Positions 4,550-8,383 of a DNA stretch of 8,383 bases are shown here, one piece after another; within the stretch, counting starts at the first letter, position 1; each line of letters starts with the position of its first letter. Under the pieces are notes generated by a model. That model searched no databases. It was given only the letters and a program-made list of their open reading frames with translations, and was not told the origin of the DNA. Origin of the DNA: Candidatus Magasanikbacteria bacterium CG_4_10_14_0_2_um_filter_41_10 (GTDB lineage: Bacteria > Patescibacteriota > Patescibacteriia > Magasanikbacterales > UBA922); contig PFPJ01000077.1 in the NCBI GenBank assembly GCA_002792995.1, positions 1-8,383 on the forward strand. The letters are read 5' to 3'. A program made the position numbers and the translations under genes.

Positions 4550-7252
4550 TTACTTCAACTCCCCCCACCTTTTTCCACTATGCACATCAACCACAACCGG
4601 TACATCTAGTTTCAATACCGCGGCCATTTCTTTTTGTAACAATTCCCCAATTTTTTCTTCTTTTCCTTTTTTTACTTCCAGTACAAGTTCATCATGTACT
4701 TGCAGAAGCATCCGTACGTCGTCCTGTTGCGATGTAAGCGCCTTATGGACTGAAATCATAGCAAGTTTCATCATATCCGCAGCAGTCCCCTGCACAGGCA
4801 TATTGATCGCCATACGCTCGCCACTATTTCGGACTTGATAATTACTTGAAGATAATTCTGGGATATATCGACGACGTCCAAAGAGTGTTTCTACATATCC
4901 ATCTTTTTTTGCTTGCGCAAGTATCTCTTCGAGATACACTGCTACACCAGCAAATCGTTCAAAATATGTATCGATAAATATTTTTGCTTCTGCTTGGGTT
5001 ATGCCTGTTCTCGACGCAAGTCCAAATGCGCCCATGCCATACAGCACACCAAAATTCACCGCTTTTGCTTTGCTTCGCATTTCCTTTGTAACGTCTTTTA
5101 CAGGAACGCCCTGAATCGCAGCAGCTGTGGCAGTATGGACATCTTCTCCCCGTTTAAAAATATCAATGAGGGTCTTGTCCTTTGCAAGATGCGCTACAAT
5201 ACGCAGTTCAATCTGAGAATAATCTGCCGCAACGAGACTATATCCATCGGCTGAGATAAATGCATTGCGTACTTCTTTGCCAAGGTCAGTTCGAATAGGA
5301 ATGTTCTGCAGATTTGGATCAGACGAGCTAAGTCGCCCAGTGGCAGCAACCGCTTGATTGAAACTCGTATGAATACGTCCTGTTTTTTTATTGAGCAGTG
5401 TGGGTAATACATCGATATAGGTGTTGCGGAGTTTTTCTACTTCACGATATTCTTCGATGAGTGGAATGATGTCGTGATACTCACGAAGTTTTTCAAGTTC
5501 ACTTGCTGCGGTGGAATAGCCAGTCTTCCCTTTTTTGATCATGTCTGTCGGCAATTCAAGTGTTTCAAACAAAATATCCCTGAGTTGTACCGATGACGAA
5601 ACGTTAAATTCTTTTCCAGCTTCTTTATAAATTTTTGTTTCCAATTTTTTGATTGCGCTATGTGCATCTTTGGAAAGTCTTCCGAGCATGTCAGCATCAA
5701 TTGCAACACCTGCGAGCTCCATATCAGCAAGCACGGGAATAAGTGGCATCTCTATCGTAGAAAAAACAGTTGCATCTTCTTTTGAAAATGCTGTTTTGTA
5801 TTTTTCCGCAACGCGAAAAATGGCATCCAGCTCATCTGCTACGACCTGAGGATCTACGCCAAAGAGACTTCCTTGCGAATCACTCGTGGTCATCTCTTCT
5901 CCAAGTTCTCGAAGGACGATCTGCTGAACATCGTGAGCACGTGTACTGGAGTTGAGAAGATATGAGGCGATCATTATGTCAAATAAGTTGGCAAGTTTAC
6001 ACGTTGACAACTTTACACGTAATACTTTCACAAGTTGCTTTAGATCATGACCGATGATTGTCACTTCGTCATTTTGAAACACTTCCAACACTTGTTTTTG
6101 TTCTTTGACTGAAAGTTTTTTGAAATCTACAAATGCATGGACGCGTGGGCAAACAAAAACAAATCCATCCAGAGTCGCTGTGAGGACATCATCGTGAGAC
6201 AGGACTGCTTTGCACGCGAATAGTATTTCAGTTTCCATATCTTTCACAAATTCAGGAAGTGTTTTGCTATCAATAACAACGATCTTTTTTCTAGAAGATT
6301 TCTTGTTTTCTTGTTTCTTTATTTCTGTTGACTCTTCCTCCATGCCTGGGATTCGTTTCACGAGAGAAAAAAATTCAAACTTTCGGAATACTGCGACGAG
6401 CGCATCGCGATCAAACTCATGAGTATGTGCTTCTTTCAATGCAAAAGGGACTTCGGGTACATCTCGTCGAATAGTTGCAAGCTCAAAACTCATCCTCGCA
6501 CTTTCTTCCCCCTCTTCTAGTTTCTTAAACATTGATGCAGACATCACATCTTGAATATGTGTATTATCAGACTTTTTTATTTCTTTATAAATGGTGTCAA
6601 TTCCTCCAATCTCAGTAATAAGCGTCGTCGCTGTTTTCTCTCCTATTCCTTTTACCCCAGGAATATTATCTGACGCATCACCACGCAACGCTTTGTAATC
6701 AACAATTCGCTGTGGTCCAAATCCAAACTTTTCTAGAACATGTGCTTCATTATACAATTCAAAATCAGACATGCCTTTTTTGAGTAAATAGACTTCTGTC
6801 ACATCGTCGTCAACAAGCTGAAGCAAATCTTTGTCTCCTGTGACAATAATCGTAGTAAGATTTTTTTCTTTTTTATTTTTCTCAGCAATGGTCCCAATAA
6901 CATCGTCTGCTTCAAATCCTTCTTTTGTATATATAGGAATCCCAAATGCTTCCACCATTTCGTACACCAAAGGAATCTGGGCATAGAGGTCATCATCTGC
7001 CTTTACGCGCGTAGCTTTGTATTCTGTATACAATTCATCCCGAAAGGTACCACCGGCGACATCAAAGCTGACGGCAATGTAGGTAGGATTGAGATCCTGA
7101 ATCGTCTTGAGAAGCATCAACGCAAAGCCATACACCGCATTCACACTGCTTCCATCCTTTGTACTCATAGGAGGCAGAGCATGATATGCTCTGTGAATCA
7201 CAGCGTGCCCATCTATAATGACGCATGTTTCATTTTTTTGAGATGTTTTCAT
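4550..7252 (-). CDS. polA: DNA polymerase I
   Basis: Repair and Okazaki-fragment polymerase, 900 residues, full length. The 5' nuclease (1-300) has all expected acidic residues: Asp14 (IIDG), Asp64 (SFD), EADD at 114-117, TGDKD at 138-142 and GDASDNIPG at 191-199. A lysine- and glutamate-rich linker (about 304-323) leads to the 3'-5' exonuclease domain (about 324-500). That domain keeps its fold signature (GHDLK near 401, FDIMIASYLLNS 424-435), but the catalytic acids are gone: the DTE motif position reads CKA and the last motif's Asp is Lys. The polymerase domain is intact: motif A DYSQIELR (677-684), motif B with Lys730, Phe734 and Tyr738, and motif C QVHDE (851-855). Phe734 predicts the usual discrimination against dideoxynucleotides. 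It converges on doxX and diverges from the lipoprotein pair; its transcript may be almost leaderless. Confidence 0.98.
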   Translation of the reverse strand: MKTSQKNETCVIIDGHAVIHRAYHALPPMSTKDGSSVNAVYGFALMLLKTIQDLNPTYIAVSFDVAGGTFRDELYTEYKATRVKADDDLYAQIPLVYEMVEAFGIPIYTKEGFEADDVIGTIAEKNKKEKNLTTIIVTGDKDLLQLVDDDVTEVYLLKKGMSDFELYNEAHVLEKFGFGPQRIVDYKALRGDASDNIPGVKGIGEKTATTLITEIGGIDTIYKEIKKSDNTHIQDVMSASMFKKLEEGEESARMSFELATIRRDVPEVPFALKEAHTHEFDRDALVAVFRKFEFFSLVKRIPGMEEESTEIKKQENKKSSRKKIVVIDSKTLPEFVKDMETEILFACKAVLSHDDVLTATLDGFVFVCPRVHAFVDFKKLSVKEQKQVLEVFQNDEVTIIGHDLKQLVKVLRVKLSTCKLANLFDIMIASYLLNSSTRAHDVQQIVLRELGEEMTTSDSQGSLFGVDPQVVADELDAIFRVAEKYKTAFSKEDATVFSTIEMPLIPVLADMELAGVAIDADMLGRLSKDAHSAIKKLETKIYKEAGKEFNVSSSVQLRDILFETLELPTDMIKKGKTGYSTAASELEKLREYHDIIPLIEEYREVEKLRNTYIDVLPTLLNKKTGRIHTSFNQAVAATGRLSSSDPNLQNIPIRTDLGKEVRNAFISADGYSLVAADYSQIELRIVAHLAKDKTLIDIFKRGEDVHTATAAAIQGVPVKDVTKEMRSKAKAVNFGVLYGMGAFGLASRTGITQAEAKIFIDTYFERFAGVAVYLEEILAQAKKDGYVETLFGRRRYIPELSSSNYQVRNSGERMAINMPVQGTAADMMKLAMISVHKALTSQQDDVRMLLQVHDELVLEVKKGKEEKIGELLQKEMAAVLKLDVPVVVDVHSGKRWGELK

Positions 7253-7261
7253 AGTACCACC

Positions 7262-7270
7262 ATTGTAACA
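7262..7270 (-). promoter_or_regulatory. Extended -10 promoter of polA
   Basis: The minus strand reads TGTTACAAT (7270-7262), an exact TGn extension in front of the -10 hexamer TACAAT. A start 7 nt further falls near 7255, only about 3 nt before the ATG at 7252. The best -35 for this box is weak (TTGTTT, 16 nt away). A perfect TTGACA at 7306-7301 exists but would need the poorer -10 TTTTAT (7283-7278), so two start sites are possible. Confidence 0.55.
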
Positions 7271-7299
7271 TGCGGGGATAAAAAAACAACGTTACCATC

Positions 7300-7326
7300 T
7301 TGTCAAAAATCATATTTCCTTATACA
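7300..7326 (+). promoter_or_regulatory. Possible promoter of the lipoprotein pair
   Basis: TTGTCA (7300-7305) and TATACA (7321-7326) would form a promoter, but the spacing of 15 nt is short. The start near 7333 would leave a leader of about 19 nt, the same as proposed for the dksA-like gene and ndh. The bases TTGTCAA at 7300-7306 read as a -35 on both strands. Confidence 0.4.
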
Positions 7327-7351
7327 CTTGAAGCATTCTTAACGACCTTTT

Positions 7352-7936
7352 ATGAACAAAACTTTTCTAGGTGCCGGCGTAGCATTGTTTGCAGTGACTC
7401 TCATGCTATCAGGCTGCAGTCAAATTGATGTCGAAAATACTACGGAGCTACAAGCACCAGCACAGCGATCATTTGTCTATGAAGACACTGATCAAACCTT
7501 TCATGTCAGTGGTACGATTGCACAAGATTGGAAAGAACAAAAACCAGCAAATGCACAATCACCGTTCATATTTACTGCACCAAAAACGGGAGAGGAAGGC
7601 TTCAACGACAATATTAATATCGTCCGATTTGAATTTGACCCAGGTGAAAAAGACATGACGCTAGATGACTATGTCGCCAGTGTAAACGTAGGAATGGATA
7701 CGCAAGATGGTTTCAAACTCATTTCACAGATCAAACGGGATGTTGCTGGATACCCAGCAATTGTCACAACATTCCAAACGACAAAATATTACAATGGGGC
7801 TCTTTTACAATTTGCACAAACCGTCTTCAAAACAGAGAATGAAGCCTATTTCATAACATTCTCAGCAACACCAGAAGGGGCAGCAACATATGAAAATGTG
7901 TATACCGAATTCCTCGATAGTCTCCTAACAAAATAA
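7352..7936 (+). CDS. Lipoprotein with probable PsbP/DcrB-like domain
   Basis: The 194-residue product starts with a lipoprotein signal peptide: Lys3, a hydrophobic core (about 5-18) and the lipobox LSGC with Cys22 as the lipidation site. A short polar linker leads to one globular domain (about 40-194). Its order of features (YEDTDQTFHVSGTIAQDW near the start, an NINIVRFEFDPG strand, MTLDDYVASV helix, AGYPAIVTTFQT, and a closing YFITFSATPEGAATYENVYTEFLDSLL) resembles the PsbP/DcrB/DUF1795 fold seen in many bacterial surface lipoproteins. This assignment rests on pattern memory, not on a search. No enzyme motif is visible. In a single-membrane cell it would sit on the outer face of the cytoplasmic membrane. 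No Shine-Dalgarno sequence precedes the ATG. A paralogue follows after 5 nt. Confidence 0.8.
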   Translation: MNKTFLGAGVALFAVTLMLSGCSQIDVENTTELQAPAQRSFVYEDTDQTFHVSGTIAQDWKEQKPANAQSPFIFTAPKTGEEGFNDNINIVRFEFDPGEKDMTLDDYVASVNVGMDTQDGFKLISQIKRDVAGYPAIVTTFQTTKYYNGALLQFAQTVFKTENEAYFITFSATPEGAATYENVYTEFLDSLLTK

Positions 7937-7941
7937 ATATT

Positions 7942-8383
7942 ATGCAAAAATTTCACATAGGATCTCTCTCAGCCCTCCTTGTCACGGCCACCTTCCTCAC
8001 AGGCGCAGGGTGTACAGCAGAAACATCAGTTGGCACAGTAGTAGAACTTACCCCACCAACAGAATTTTCATCTACGGGCAATACCGAAGAAGGAGTTCCT
8101 TATTCTTTCCAGGGTACTGTTCCACAAGATTGGACAGAACACGAAGACAAGGATCCTAGAGTTCTCGGTCAGATCTATTCCCCAACAACAGCAGAAGACC
8201 CATTTCAAGAAAATATTAATGTCGCCAGATTTGATTTTGCCCCAGGCGAAAAAGAAATGACTTTCGATGAATTTTCAGCCGTAGCATTGCAAGGTATAGA
8301 AACATACAAAGGATACAAACTCGTATCACAAACAAAACGAGAAGTGAGCGGATATCAAGCAATCACGATAGCATTCCAAACAA
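7942..8383 (+). CDS. Second lipoprotein paralogue, truncated by the window end
   Basis: The frame is open from the ATG at 7942 to the last base (147 codons) and lacks its 3' end. It begins MQKFHIGSLSALLVTATFLT, a signal peptide, followed by GAGC with Cys24 as the probable lipidated residue; Gly at position -3 is unusual for a lipobox, where Leu is typical. The mature part is clearly paralogous to the gene just upstream: GTVPQDW matches GTIAQDW, ENINVARFDFAPGEKEMT matches DNINIVRFEFDPGEKDMT, and the stretch ending at the window edge is identical at 15 of 24 positions. It starts 5 nt after the upstream stop, so the two form one transcript. Function unknown; probably the same PsbP/DcrB-like fold. 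The missing part should carry the last strand and C-terminal helix. Confidence 0.8.
   Translation, partial: MQKFHIGSLSALLVTATFLTGAGCTAETSVGTVVELTPPTEFSSTGNTEEGVPYSFQGTVPQDWTEHEDKDPRVLGQIYSPTTAEDPFQENINVARFDFAPGEKEMTFDEFSAVALQGIETYKGYKLVSQTKREVSGYQAITIAFQT

Noticed and set aside
1..8383. Alternative genetic code (TGA as glycine, as in Gracilibacteria/Absconditabacteria)
   Set aside because: No reading frame is interrupted by TGA; all recognised proteins are complete under the standard code and stop at TAA.
1..8383. CRISPR array, insertion sequence, tRNA or phage genes
   Set aside because: No regularly spaced repeats, transposase, terminal inverted repeats or tRNA cloverleaf were seen on either strand.

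Overview
The window looks like a piece of a small, AT-leaning bacterial genome, most likely a Patescibacteria/CPR-type (Parcubacteria-like) organism. This is inferred from short intergenic spaces, A/T-rich spacers, near absence of Shine-Dalgarno sequences, very short mRNA leaders and the gene mix. No 16S rRNA or other decisive marker is present, so the assignment is tentative. All eight complete genes end in TAA.

Layout, left to right. Bases 1-303 hold no credible protein gene but a densely folded + strand RNA with two C(UUCG)G hairpins, a long-range helix and a rho-independent terminator; I could not assign it to a known family. A good sigma70-type promoter follows, then a DksA/TraR zinc-finger gene and lspA (signal peptidase II), 2 nt apart. 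A perfect TTGACA-17-TATACT promoter inside the end of lspA drives rpsT (ribosomal protein S20), whose roughly 67-nt leader can form an H-type pseudoknot. rpsT converges on holA (DNA polymerase III delta) and they share a bidirectional terminator.

holA diverges from a type II NADH dehydrogenase gene (ndh); the two promoters flank a short inverted repeat. Next to ndh lies a DoxX-family four-helix membrane protein. A second bidirectional terminator separates doxX from the convergent polA, a full-length DNA polymerase I with an intact 5' nuclease and polymerase but a degenerate 3'-5' exonuclease. polA appears to be transcribed from an extended -10 promoter that leaves almost no leader. Diverging from polA is a pair of tandem paralogous lipoprotein genes with a probable PsbP/DcrB-like fold; the second runs off the window.

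Functionally this is mostly housekeeping (transcription control, lipoprotein maturation, ribosome, replication, repair) plus a small membrane redox pair (NDH-2 and DoxX). LspA would process the two lipoproteins encoded further along. The least explained element is the RNA at the left edge.
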